DNA of 59,449 nucleotides from Robiginitomaculum sp. (GCA_002733605.1 NVWK01000008.1:1-59449), one strand, 5' to 3'. Positions 25,639 through 34,165 are shown, counted from the first letter of the stretch. Translations and numbers: made by a program. The notes: generated by a model from the sequence alone, not told the origin.

Positions 25639-28635
25639 TTAAACTACAGGGAAGTCATCTAAGTCCTCATCTTCATCGAGGTTTATAATCAGCAAAGGTT
25701 GCCGATAGAAGGGCCGAGTCACCGTAGCGTTACTTCCGGAGAAGGATACTGTGGGGATATCGGGCTCTTCGGGGAGGACCTGATAACCGGGGAAGTCCTC
25801 ACCAAGGTTGGTAGGGACCAGACGCTCCGCAAAGTCGCGGCGAATGTTTTCAATTTTCAGTTCTTCTGGCATAGCAGACCAGCCGTCAAGCCATGAATCT
25901 GCGATTGCCTGGAGAAACTCGTCCTCGTCAGCATAGTCAAAGCGTTCCCAGTATTCTTCCATGGGACGTTGAGTAGGGACAGAGCCTGCGAATAAGATTT
26001 CGCCTTCTGAACACCCTATGAAGATGTCTTGGTCAACAGCTGAGATAGCTGCTGCCATTGTTGCGTAGGTGACCTCACTGCCTACTGCTCCTTCTACCAT
26101 GAAGTCTGAAGCTCCTTGGTTCCAGAACCTAGTACCGATGAATTGGATGTCAGTGATACGACCTGAGGATTCCGCATCGTCTACAGTGGAGAACTCCATC
26201 TCAAACATCTCGCGGGGTCCACCCGGCAAGATGACATGGATGCAATCCCGGAATCGGAAGCTGTGACTACCCAACGCATTGACTACCGTGCGGTCGTCTG
26301 TGAGAGGCGTTTGGAGACGCGTCCCTGTGCGAGCAATAATCGTACAGTTGAAGATACCGAAGCGATACGAGTCACTGTAATACTCAGCCTCAGGAGTTGA
26401 GCTGCCATTGTAATCTGAGTAGAACGAGTTCTCTTCACGGTCCGAAAGGAAGATGCAATTCTGGACTTCGCAGTCGATAGCCGCATTCATCGCAATACCG
26501 TAGTGGTCCATGTCTGTGTACAAAGAGTTCTGGATGAACACCTTCTCACTGAAGGAAGCCCCGCCATTCTTCTCATCACGGTTGACGCTCTGTCCCCACT
26601 CAGTTACATTACCATTGTCTGTGATCGTGGCTCCTGAAAGATGACCCCACGAAACGATGTCTTCGATAACAGTCTTCGTAAAGGCGTCAGCCTTGATGGT
26701 CCCGCCCGGCCCTGTTGGGAACCAGCCACCCTTGATACGAAGGTACGGGATCCAACCTTTACAGTAGATTCCATGACTGTGGACGGACGAGGGGCTCGAA
26801 GAATTGTGAAACAGACTCATGCCGATCTGAACCCGCTGGACCGTTGAGTCCGCGTCCATCCCGCCACGCCCGAAGAGAGCCCCTGTTCCTCCCGCCCATT
26901 GACTGTAGAAGAAAGAGTTCTCGCCAAAGGTAATCCCCTTGGCATCCTGTGTCCCGTTCAGGGACGATGTCGGAGTTGACAGAAGCAGCGGCCTATCTGG
27001 ACAGTCGAGCCATTTCATCCCGCCGATGCGGACAGTGTTCGCGTCGTTGACACTGTGTACAATCACTTGACCGTGGACACTGGAGTATGAGTCGCTGCAT
27101 CTAATGTCATACATGCGGTCCTGAATAACAATGAATTGGTGACGGATAGCCAAGATATTCCGGCGTTGGATTCCTGTGGAAGTAGCCGATAGGTCAACGA
27201 TGACAGGAGAAAGATTATCGTACATCCCAACAATGAAGGGGCGTAGGCGGGACTCACCATTGATCACGGGTGCGACCGGATTGTTTGCCTGCGAGTAGTA
27301 GTTCCCACCCTGATGAATTAGATCTGTGTTCAAAACAGATCCGCCCTTAGTCAGTACTGCTGAATGGGAGGCAGCACTCGCTCCTACCGTAGTCCCCCAA
27401 CTCTGAAGCTCAAGGATGAACTGACGTGAAGGGACGGCATTGATTGACCCCGGATTCAGCACATCATCGAAGTCATCCTTCTGATAGCGATAAGCGTCAA
27501 TGTAAGTTGCGATACTCGACTGTTGAGTCGACTGCTCCATGAGAGTGAGACCACCCATAGGGAACCAGTCCTTGGAGTTACCCGTGTACGCGATAGTAAC
27601 ATCAGCGTCGTCCCAGTACTTCAGGTCGCTGGTGATATCGAATCCGACTCGTGCTCCAGGGTTAGCGACCGGTGAACCCGAGTGCTTGAAGTGAGTCCCA
27701 ACAATCTTGCCGACTCCACCTGTTTGGTCTGAGGTCCAGTCACCAAAACCACCGGACATTGTCCTCCACAAGATACCTTCGAGGTAGATCCGCACTAGGC
27801 CGAGGCTCGGCAAGATGTGGAAAGTCATGTCGAAGGTGAACCCTTGAGGCAGAGTGGACAACGCTACATTGTGCGTATTCTCTTGGAGCTCTAGGGAGCT
27901 CGCGGTTGTGCCGATACGAATGCGGAATCTGTTATCCTCATCGAAGACCACACTGATCCCTGAAGTTGAGCTGCCGATTTCGAAGACCACGCCCTCAGGA
28001 TTATCACCTGTGAAAGGGTCCATGTTGATACCAATAGACAGGATGACATCGTTGGTCCCGCTTGAGATAGCGTCGGCTTCGATTGTATCCTCGTCCGCCC
28101 ACTCGTCGTCCACTGCCCCTAGTGAATCAATCGCGGTCGGGTGTAGTGGGAAGTCAGCCAGAGGGTCATGGAAGACTACCTCGCAGTCGTCAGCCATGTA
28201 CTGGTCAATGCCACCCGGCTTATAAGTAGACAGGTTGGTAGCTGCCTCCAAGGTGGAAGCGTTGTTCGTGCGTCCACCCTGATCGTAGACTTCCCTGCTG
28301 ATGCTGAAGGTGACAGTGGCATCGCGGTCGATATAGTCGTGCTCAATCCAGATCTCAAGCGTGTTGGAGACGACGCCATCTTGTGATGCGTTGCCTACCC
28401 CCAAGGAGATATGAGGCCACGCTTCAATGTCCGATTTGGTCTGGTAGATGATCTCAATGTTCTTGATTTCCACGCCATCTGCATACATCTTGAAAGTTGA
28501 AGCGAACTGTGCTTCATCGAAAGTCCACGAGCCATCGTCCCAAGCACCGATGGTATCACCGGGCCCGTCTGATTGGCACTTGAGAAGACTCTCATCTCCG
28601 TGCTCAAATACTAAGACTGTGTTTATCGCTGGCAT
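25639..28635 (-). CDS. large beta-helix-like virion protein (tailspike/decoration candidate)
   Basis: 998 aa. The N-terminal third is rich in beta patterns like concanavalin/LamG-type domains. Residues ~480-850 show repeated short strands with Asn, Cys and Ile ladders, as in right-handed parallel beta-helices of pectate-lyase-like tailspikes. The C terminus is acidic (LDEDEDLDDF). It lies between the lysis-like genes and the portal rather than with the tail genes, so it could be a spike or a head fibre. The fold is inferred by eye only. Confidence 0.55.
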   Translation of the reverse strand: MPAINTVLVFEHGDESLLKCQSDGPGDTIGAWDDGSWTFDEAQFASTFKMYADGVEIKNIEIIYQTKSDIEAWPHISLGVGNASQDGVVSNTLEIWIEHDYIDRDATVTFSISREVYDQGGRTNNASTLEAATNLSTYKPGGIDQYMADDCEVVFHDPLADFPLHPTAIDSLGAVDDEWADEDTIEADAISSGTNDVILSIGINMDPFTGDNPEGVVFEIGSSTSGISVVFDEDNRFRIRIGTTASSLELQENTHNVALSTLPQGFTFDMTFHILPSLGLVRIYLEGILWRTMSGGFGDWTSDQTGGVGKIVGTHFKHSGSPVANPGARVGFDITSDLKYWDDADVTIAYTGNSKDWFPMGGLTLMEQSTQQSSIATYIDAYRYQKDDFDDVLNPGSINAVPSRQFILELQSWGTTVGASAASHSAVLTKGGSVLNTDLIHQGGNYYSQANNPVAPVINGESRLRPFIVGMYDNLSPVIVDLSATSTGIQRRNILAIRHQFIVIQDRMYDIRCSDSYSSVHGQVIVHSVNDANTVRIGGMKWLDCPDRPLLLSTPTSSLNGTQDAKGITFGENSFFYSQWAGGTGALFGRGGMDADSTVQRVQIGMSLFHNSSSPSSVHSHGIYCKGWIPYLRIKGGWFPTGPGGTIKADAFTKTVIEDIVSWGHLSGATITDNGNVTEWGQSVNRDEKNGGASFSEKVFIQNSLYTDMDHYGIAMNAAIDCEVQNCIFLSDREENSFYSDYNGSSTPEAEYYSDSYRFGIFNCTIIARTGTRLQTPLTDDRTVVNALGSHSFRFRDCIHVILPGGPREMFEMEFSTVDDAESSGRITDIQFIGTRFWNQGASDFMVEGAVGSEVTYATMAAAISAVDQDIFIGCSEGEILFAGSVPTQRPMEEYWERFDYADEDEFLQAIADSWLDGWSAMPEELKIENIRRDFAERLVPTNLGEDFPGYQVLPEEPDIPTVSFSGSNATVTRPFYRQPLLIINLDEDEDLDDFPVV

Positions 28636-28673
28636 TAAGTAGCGTCCTTCCGGGTGATTCCAATTTGATTCAT
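28635..28673 (-). CDS. 12-codon leader minicistron before the 998-aa gene
   Basis: ATG at 28673 with a strong GGAGG site opens a 12-codon frame whose TAA overlaps the ATG of the large gene (TAATG). It could couple translation of the large gene. The rest of the 117-base gap holds a loose inverted repeat (AAAGCTG/GATCAGCTTT) and no promoter I can support. Confidence 0.4.
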   Translation of the reverse strand: MNQIGITRKDAT

Positions 28674-28752
28674 CGCCCCTCCAAAGCTGGGCCTGATCTG
28701 GAAGTCATCTCTTTAAAGACTGGGATCAGCTTTCACTGACCTCAGTTGTTGG

Positions 28753-29070
28753 TTATCCTGGGATCGCGGCATCGAGGGCGACGTTGACGAGGCGGAAGAC
28801 AAAGCGGTTGACGGTTTCTTCAATGGCGATGCGAGCACGGATACCATACTTCAACGAGATATCGTTGAGTGTTGCATGGATTATGCTGAGCTCTTCCGCT
28901 GCGTTCTCATCACCTGCCAGAGCCCCGACAGTATTGAGCGACGCTTGGTGGAGGAGAGACCGCACTGTTTCCTTGTCATCACCAACGACCTGAGCCATGA
29001 GTGAGGAGGGGATCATTGAGATTTCGTTGATCACTGTTTGGATGAGGTCATCAGTTGCGTTATTCTCCAC
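28753..29070 (-). CDS. hypothetical helical protein
   Basis: 105 aa from GTG 29070, overlapping the lipoprotein stop. All-helical composition, acidic, no membrane segment. Located among lysis-like genes; function unknown. Confidence 0.65.
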   Translation of the reverse strand: MENNATDDLIQTVINEISMIPSSLMAQVVGDDKETVRSLLHQASLNTVGALAGDENAAEELSIIHATLNDISLKYGIRARIAIEETVNRFVFRLVNVALDAAIPG

Positions 29071-29293
29071 GGTTCAGCACCTCTGCGAGCAGCTCGCGTT
29101 GAGCAGTGACCCGACTATGCCGAAGTTCACGCTGCGTTTCAGTCATCATTGGATCCGCGTCCACGTACTCCAAGTAGTCACTACCAACCTGATCAGCGAA
29201 CAGTGCTGAAGACTCAGCGACACGAGTGTCGAGAGCGGAGCATCCGCCGAGCAGGAGTATCAAGGGGAGTAGAACTTTGATTCGTCGTTTCAT
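29060..29293 (-). CDS. lipoprotein, possible outer-membrane spanin
   Basis: 77 aa with a classic lipoprotein signal: KRR then a leucine-rich core and the lipobox LLGGC with Cys at residue 18. The mature part is ~60 aa and helical. Small phage lipoproteins next to holin-like genes are often o-spanins (Rz1-like) that act in outer-membrane disruption at lysis. It lacks the Pro-rich character of lambda Rz1, so this is tentative; it also signals a Gram-negative host. Confidence 0.7.
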   Translation of the reverse strand: MKRRIKVLLPLILLLGGCSALDTRVAESSALFADQVGSDYLEYVDADPMMTETQRELRHSRVTAQRELLAEVLNRGE

Positions 29294-29640
29294 AATCTGT
29301 TTTCCTCGAGGTCATAGTCAGGGGAGATCATCAGCGGCCGATACTGATTGACTGCCGTGACAGGGATAATGATGTCGTCGCCAGTGGTCTCGGCAAACAA
29401 AGTGCAAGACCAGGAGCCGACTGATACGGGGGATTGAATCGTCAATGGTCCACTGATGATGGCCCACGGAGCGAGTCGTCCCACGGGGAGGCGTGATAAA
29501 TCGAAAGCAGGGACGTCGCCCTCTTGCCGCCACCCTGTGATTTTAACGGATAGCTCATCACTGTTGTTGAAGATTGCCAATGAGTGTTCGAACAATCGTC
29601 CTTCGAAAGAGATGAGGTCCAAGGCTGTGATGGTAATCAT
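29290..29640 (-). CDS. hypothetical beta-rich protein
   Basis: 116 aa from ATG 29640, coupled by ATGA to the holin-like gene; the longer frame upstream overlaps that gene. Alternating hydrophobic pattern and SGPLTIQSPVSVGSW segment resemble small beta-sandwich virion proteins. Function unknown. Confidence 0.65.
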   Translation of the reverse strand: MITITALDLISFEGRLFEHSLAIFNNSDELSVKITGWRQEGDVPAFDLSRLPVGRLAPWAIISGPLTIQSPVSVGSWSCTLFAETTGDDIIIPVTAVNQYRPLMISPDYDLEENRL

Positions 29641-29870
29641 AGCAACCGGATCCCCTTGGTAGCTTTGTTGCGACCGACCATAGTCAGCACAAGACCGACC
29701 GCGAGACCGACCTGTGAGGCGGAGTCGACGAAGCTTCCATTCATCCACTCAATGACACCGGGTGAGATGACTTCAATGCTCATCTCTTGAGTGATCTGCA
29801 CGATCGAGTTGAACATAATGAGGAAGGTTCCCCAATACGAACGGCTTTGATAGAAAGGTTTAGTGTCCAT
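29637..29870 (-). CDS. holin-like small membrane protein
   Basis: 77 aa from ATG 29870 (AAGGAG site). It begins MDTKPFYQSRSYWG, a start type seen in phage holin-like proteins, has a hydrophobic segment near residues 12-25 and a second near 50-65, and a basic C terminus. It lies directly after the terminase gene and before a lipoprotein gene. Likely releases the lysis enzyme, though no endolysin is recognised nearby. Confidence 0.55.
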   Translation of the reverse strand: MDTKPFYQSRSYWGTFLIMFNSIVQITQEMSIEVISPGVIEWMNGSFVDSASQVGLAVGLVLTMVGRNKATKGIRLL

Positions 29871-29881
29871 TTGATTCTCCT

Positions 29882-32080
29882 TTATGCCAGAATGATTTCC
29901 GGTTTGGACTGACGAACATTCAACATTTGAACCGCGACCGCCCACTTCATGACAGAGTCATCGTGACAACCGGGGTCCGCGGAATACTTACCGTTACCTT
30001 GAAGACGGAAGGTCAATGCCTCGCCTAAGAAGTCACGGTCTCGAATACGATCTTCGGCACCCGGAGCTGTCATCCACTCGCTCAGTTGATCGAGCATGAC
30101 AGGCCGAGTCGCAGCGTTCGTGGACCAACCGGCCCGAGCTCGCCGCTCTTGGTTGGACTTGGAGCCCTTGGTGGTGACCCTACTGAAGTAGTAGAGTTGA
30201 CCACCTTTATAGTGCGGTGAGGAGATGCCGAGGTCGATGATGCGTTGGAGTACGGCATGGCCGTGGTTCTCGCGTTCGACACCGATCATCGCCTTGTTAT
30301 ATTTTCTTGCTACCTCACAGACGACGTCTGCAAGTCGCCTTGGGTCAAAGAGTCCATGAGCAGAGCAGACCTGAGCTCCGGTGTCACGGCGAATGACGCC
30401 GACTCCGTTAGGATCACAACCGGGTAGACCCTCAGAGGTGTCTGAGCCGAGGACGTATTTAACGCCCGGAATCGGGTCCTCCCAAGTAGTGACTTGTCCT
30501 CCGGGTATTGACTGAACTGAGGAATCAACATTCATTTTCTCCAAGAAGTCGAGGATGAACTCTTGGTCAAAGTACGGAGTGCCCGAAACAAGGAAGCAGG
30601 TTTCGTCATCTTCAGGGTATTCCTGTGGAAACAGGACACCGAAGTTTCGCTTACGATCACGGCGGAACGCAAGTTGCGGCAAAGATAATCCAAATCGCTC
30701 GACCAACGATTTCTCGTGGTCTGTAAGCGTGTCCAGTATGAGCTCACCGTCGTAGTCGAGTATCTGGTTCGTGGGGTCATCGAACCAACGAAGGAAGATC
30801 GGGGTGAAATCGTTGAGTCCCAGCTTCGCATCGCGGTACTTAGACGCGAACCATTCGATCCCGTTTGGAGTGGTCTCAAGTACGATTTCACCATGTTCGC
30901 ACGCACCCATGATCCCTGCCATGAGGTCGTCAACCTTGTCCATATCCGAGTGACACCACTTCGATACCTCAGAACCATGGACGCGTTGAAGAGTGTCACC
31001 ACGAGCAAACCCGGTTGCTCCAGCAGTCCCGATGTGATATAGGGATCCGTTGGCGAATGAAAGCTCTGACTTAGAATCACCAACGAGGGGAAGGCCACGA
31101 GGGTCAAGCTCCTGATAGAGTTTCGCAATACGGAAGATGCGAGCCGTGCTCTCTCGGGTGTGAGCAAGACATGCGACCTGTGAACGAGGGACTGTTGTCG
31201 ATACTTCATAGTTCTGTCCTTGTTCCAGAGTAGTGAACCCGCCACGACGATACTTCAGTAGAAGAAACCATTCCTTCTTCCCCTGCATACGGGACAGCCG
31301 CTTCTTAGCGAGGTAGCGTTGTTGAAGCTTGGACAGCTCCAGGGTGACTACAGGGATGCCGTGCTGAGTCGCTGCCTCTGCCTGTTGTAGCTTAGTAAGG
31401 AATGCCTTGGTCTTGTCTGTGCGAACCTTGAGGCGTCGCTTAGCGAAGACACGGAACGGGGCTCGTTGGCCTAGCACCTCATCTTCGCAGTTCATCATAC
31501 GAGGGTAGTCGAAGTCATCTTCGGCAAGGAGGAATGGCTCTTGGTCAGGGTATCGTTCAACGATCTGCTGACCAGTGAACCGATGAAGCTCACCCTTCCG
31601 TGCGAGGTCGTACCAATACGATCCAGCACGACCGGGATTGCCGATGCACATCATTCGTTGAGAGCATCGTTCGAAGTGACGGAGGACATCAGGGTCGATG
31701 GACTCAGCCCCTAGGACCAATGTGAAATCGACTGCGGAGAACGGTAGTTCACTACAGTCGACACGCTTAGAGTCGATGAGCCACATCGTTTTAGGAACCC
31801 CGACGAACTGACGGTCACCTCGAACGGATTGCATTGTGAAGTCACCCTCGAAAGAGTAAGCGATACAAGATCCTGAACGAGGTCCTTTGGTCAGCTTGTC
31901 ATTGAACCTAGCAATGGCGAGTTGGTCTCGACTAAGAGAGTGCGTGAGCAGAGTGTCAGGGAGAAGCATCGCGGCAAGAGTAGTGATTCGCGGCTTCGGT
32001 AGATCAGCATACTCCACACATGTCAGGGGGGCCTGACTGAGTAACGCTGACCTGAAGATGCCGTAGTTAACTCGTGACAA
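29882..32080 (-). CDS. terminase large subunit with long N-terminal extension
   Basis: About 732 aa if it starts at TTG 32080 (GGGAAG upstream); ATG 32149 would add 23 residues overlapping the previous gene. Counted from 32149, the Walker A-like YRRGGFTT is at ~300-307, Walker B-like HGSEVSKW near 391-398, motif III LETTPNG near 424. The C-terminal nuclease has LGSDTSEG, GVEREN and HDDSVMKW. It packages DNA at the portal. The ~280 residues before Walker A are longer than usual and include a region (GNPGRAGSYWYDLARKG) that itself resembles the late part of a terminase ATPase domain. Confidence 0.9.
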   Translation of the reverse strand: MSRVNYGIFRSALLSQAPLTCVEYADLPKPRITTLAAMLLPDTLLTHSLSRDQLAIARFNDKLTKGPRSGSCIAYSFEGDFTMQSVRGDRQFVGVPKTMWLIDSKRVDCSELPFSAVDFTLVLGAESIDPDVLRHFERCSQRMMCIGNPGRAGSYWYDLARKGELHRFTGQQIVERYPDQEPFLLAEDDFDYPRMMNCEDEVLGQRAPFRVFAKRRLKVRTDKTKAFLTKLQQAEAATQHGIPVVTLELSKLQQRYLAKKRLSRMQGKKEWFLLLKYRRGGFTTLEQGQNYEVSTTVPRSQVACLAHTRESTARIFRIAKLYQELDPRGLPLVGDSKSELSFANGSLYHIGTAGATGFARGDTLQRVHGSEVSKWCHSDMDKVDDLMAGIMGACEHGEIVLETTPNGIEWFASKYRDAKLGLNDFTPIFLRWFDDPTNQILDYDGELILDTLTDHEKSLVERFGLSLPQLAFRRDRKRNFGVLFPQEYPEDDETCFLVSGTPYFDQEFILDFLEKMNVDSSVQSIPGGQVTTWEDPIPGVKYVLGSDTSEGLPGCDPNGVGVIRRDTGAQVCSAHGLFDPRRLADVVCEVARKYNKAMIGVERENHGHAVLQRIIDLGISSPHYKGGQLYYFSRVTTKGSKSNQERRARAGWSTNAATRPVMLDQLSEWMTAPGAEDRIRDRDFLGEALTFRLQGNGKYSADPGCHDDSVMKWAVAVQMLNVRQSKPEIILA

Positions 32081-32252
32081 ACTTCTTCCCTTTGCAGGTT
32101 GGGCACGGGATTGGGTGTCCCGTTGATGGTTGAAGAGCAGGGACACCACCGAATCCCAGTGTTCGTGTGGCGACGGTTTGCGGACAAGGGATACGACCCT
32201 TACCCTCGCACTCAGTGCAGACTTCCATTTCGATTGAACCAGTCAGTTTCAT
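32067..32252 (-). CDS. small zinc-ribbon protein (DnaJ-type CxxCxGxG)
   Basis: 61 aa from ATG 32252 (GTG at 32261 is also open). Contains CTECEGKGRIPC and CPTCKGKK, two DnaJ-like zinc knuckles. It starts at the very end of the tRNA-like element and overlaps the terminase gene. Such knuckles bind zinc and often partner proteins or nucleic acid; a packaging role is only suggested by place. Confidence 0.65.
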   Translation of the reverse strand: MKLTGSIEMEVCTECEGKGRIPCPQTVATRTLGFGGVPALQPSTGHPIPCPTCKGKKFVTS

Positions 32253-32254
32253 AA

Positions 32255-32357
32255 CCCACACAACGGGATATGAACCCGTACGCCCAAGGTTTAGGATGCA
32301 CCCTGCCTAGGCACGGCGAGTGCCCCGCCGCCTGTCTACCAATTCCAGCATGTGTGT
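32255..32357 (-). tRNA. tRNA-like element (Leu-type ends, atypical anticodon region)
   Basis: On the minus strand: acceptor ACACACA (32357-32351) pairs 6 of 7 with TGTGTGG (32262-32256); TG; D arm CTG-GAATTGGTAGA-CAG as in bacterial tRNA-Leu; perfect T arm ACGGG-TTCATAT-CCCGT (32279-32263). Between D and T arms lie ~50 bases, more than a class II tRNA needs, with stem CGGCG/CGCCG around GGGCACT, a palindrome TGCCTAGGCA and another small hairpin. The expected U33 is missing and no CCA is encoded. It may be a decayed or unusual tRNA, or a tRNA mimic. Confidence 0.55.
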
Positions 32358-32399
32358 GAAACGCTCAGGCTCTGGTTTCCCAGAGTTGAGCGGAGGGAA

Positions 32400-32690
32400 T
32401 TAATCCTCGGCCTCGGCCATGTCACTACGAATCAGCGTGACGTCAATGAATCCACGAACTTTGAGAGCGGAAACGAGGCTCTCGAAGGTTTCATCACTTT
32501 CAGTCGCTGGAATAACATAGGTTCCACCCTCCATGATTGGGAAGATGCGAGGGAGCAGAGCGGCTCTCATCTGGTCGGCGAGATCCCTGATGAAAGCCTC
32601 TGCATTGGGTCCACCCTTTTGGATGGAGTAAATTAGTTCGTCGTTTGGAGTTCGCATCTCCAAGACATTGCCGTTTGTGCGAATCATCAT
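32400..32690 (-). CDS. hypothetical protein
   Basis: 96 aa with GGAG eight bases before the ATG. Mixed alpha/beta, no motif. It lies between the small-terminase-like gene and the tRNA-like element. Function unknown. Confidence 0.65.
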   Translation of the reverse strand: MMIRTNGNVLEMRTPNDELIYSIQKGGPNAEAFIRDLADQMRAALLPRIFPIMEGGTYVIPATESDETFESLVSALKVRGFIDVTLIRSDMAEAED

Positions 32691-32693
32691 AAC

Positions 32694-33377
32694 TCAGTCT
32701 CCTGGTTTGTCTATGGATACCGCCGGATTCACGCCGTCCTTCGGTATCATGATCTTGTCGAGCTCATCGGATATTCGCCCCTTGAGCTCCTCGTCGTCGA
32801 TGCATCGTTCAATGATAGCACCGAACTGTTGAGCAATGAAGTCAATCGCGTTGACGTCAATCTTTCCGTCTTTGGTCTTGGCTTCAATGTTGACCATTCG
32901 CTCGACGAGTCGAGTCGTGGACTCCAATGAATCGGCAAGGAGCTTAGTGATCGCCGCCTTCTGTGCGACCGTTGCTCCTTCACCTTCAGCATTCGTCGCG
33001 TCTTCGACAACGATCTTGTCGAAGAGAGCTAAGGTCCTCATCGTCATGGTTCGTTGAAGGTCGATCTCGTCGCTGATGTTGGCTCGTGAATCCGTCGGTT
33101 CGCTGGCCAAAGCATTGAGCTTGTCCCTCAATCCGATGCTCACATGTTTCGCATACCTTCCAGCCATCGGCTTCCTTCCCAAAGGTTGACGTCCTCCATG
33201 GAACTGACAGAACAGACGTCCTGTGATCGCCCACTTCTTACACTGACCTCCGTGGTGTCGGCCCTTGCCCTGACATCTGCCGGGATGACCGTCCACGGGA
33301 GATGGGCTGAATCCTGCGATCGTCGGGTCCACGGGATAAGCAGGAGGACGGGTCGCCCTGAATTGTTGCTTGCCCAT
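32694..33377 (-). CDS. putative small terminase subunit with zinc-binding N terminus
   Basis: 227 aa. Residues ~34-60 hold a Cys/His cluster (CQGKGRHHGGQC, then FCQFHGG) followed by a GR-rich basic stretch; the rest is helical. This layout is common in phage proteins encoded just upstream of the large terminase and is often the DNA-recognising small subunit. The promoter at 33438-33466 lies directly upstream. Confidence 0.6.
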   Translation of the reverse strand: MGKQQFRATRPPAYPVDPTIAGFSPSPVDGHPGRCQGKGRHHGGQCKKWAITGRLFCQFHGGRQPLGRKPMAGRYAKHVSIGLRDKLNALASEPTDSRANISDEIDLQRTMTMRTLALFDKIVVEDATNAEGEGATVAQKAAITKLLADSLESTTRLVERMVNIEAKTKDGKIDVNAIDFIAQQFGAIIERCIDDEELKGRISDELDKIMIPKDGVNPAVSIDKPGD

Positions 33378-33437
33378 TCTTTGATACCCCGAAGCCCTTG
33401 AGCTGCCTATTAAGTGGTTTGGGTGCGGTCATACCTA

Positions 33438-33466
33438 AGTATAGCATGGCACGCCACGCAAGGCAA
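33438..33466 (-). promoter_or_regulatory. sigma70-like promoter before the packaging genes
   Basis: Minus strand: TTGCCT at 33466-33461, 17-base spacer, TATACT at 33443-33438. It lies in the 125-base gap between the HTH regulator and the small-terminase-like gene and would drive the late virion genes. An ATG at 33432 falls almost exactly at the predicted start site, but I see no convincing gene there. Confidence 0.72.
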
Positions 33467-33502
33467 GGACAAGCCCTGAAGAAGCCCGCAACTGGTAGGG
33501 TG

Positions 33503-33976
33503 CTACCTTAATTGGTCGCTGCTCCGAACCCCGATTCTTTCGAAGACCGCAAGGATCGTATTCCTCACTTCATCGCTCACAGTCTTCACCCCTCCGTTCT
33601 CAAGTTTGGATTGATATTGCCGACTCCATCCGGCAATGGAAGCAAACTCTCCTTGACTCTTCCCGACCTGCTCGCGGCAATGAGCTAATGAACCGCCTTC
33701 AATTACATACTTCGTCTTGGGATCCTTGAAGACCGCGAGATTAACATTGATTGGTTCTTTCTTCGTTGGCACTAATATTCCCCTTCGAGTCCAGCAGGAT
33801 CTGCATCCCACCCAGTCATTAACGACGACCCATTGTCTGCTCTTCATGAGAGGTCCACCCCCGCACCACGAGCATCGACGACTCTTCGGCAAGGACCGAT
33901 CACGCCTCTCTTCCCTCGCCTCACGCCTGATGAGGTTTCGCTCTTCCGGATCTTGCCAATCCGCCTTATTTTCCAT
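33503..33976 (-). CDS. zinc-ribbon plus HTH transcriptional regulator
   Basis: 157 aa, GGAGG site before ATG. The N-terminal half has CSWCGG and CRSCW, a likely zinc ribbon; the C-terminal ~60 residues form an XRE/Cro-like helix-turn-helix (QGEFASIAGWSRQYQSKLENG). It is the first gene of the late block, just inside boundary module 2, and is the best candidate for binding the module arms or the late promoter. Confidence 0.78.
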   Translation of the reverse strand: MENKADWQDPEERNLIRREAREERRDRSLPKSRRCSWCGGGPLMKSRQWVVVNDWVGCRSCWTRRGILVPTKKEPINVNLAVFKDPKTKYVIEGGSLAHCREQVGKSQGEFASIAGWSRQYQSKLENGGVKTVSDEVRNTILAVFERIGVRSSDQLR

Positions 33977-33986
33977 CTGTACCTCC

Positions 33987-34165
33987 TCCCGTTACACCAC
34001 ATACGACCAAGACGAGTGAGACCAGCCACCCAAGCCCTTAAACACTACTCTACTACTACTACACAGTAAATAGTGATCTGTTTGTAACTGAGTGCAAGGG
34101 TAGTTGGGTAGTTGGTCCAACTCGCTTTGGTCGTATGTGGTGGCAACCTACTGGGTGCGGAGACT
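33987..34165. repeat. non-coding boundary module 2 (mirrored with 3984-4172)
   Basis: Arms CCACATACGACCAA (33997-34010) and its inverse near 34127-34140 enclose an AT-richer core with TACTAC repeats, GTGATCTGT, ACTGAGTG and two GGGTAGTTGG-like units. The right arm plus flank (34127-34165) is a perfect 39-base inverted copy of 3984-4022. The left flank CCCGTTAC (33988-33995) matches, inverted, the palindrome side of module 1. The core has the same orientation as module 1. The module separates the early accessory genes from the late block; the J-domain nuclease stop lies in its right end. Confidence 0.85.

Noticed and set aside
33238..33447. Open frame beginning MTAPKPLNRQLKGFG right at the predicted start of the 33438 promoter, as a leaderless gene
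   Set aside because: It overlaps the small-terminase-like gene for most of its length, and its composition after the overlap looks like a frame shadow.
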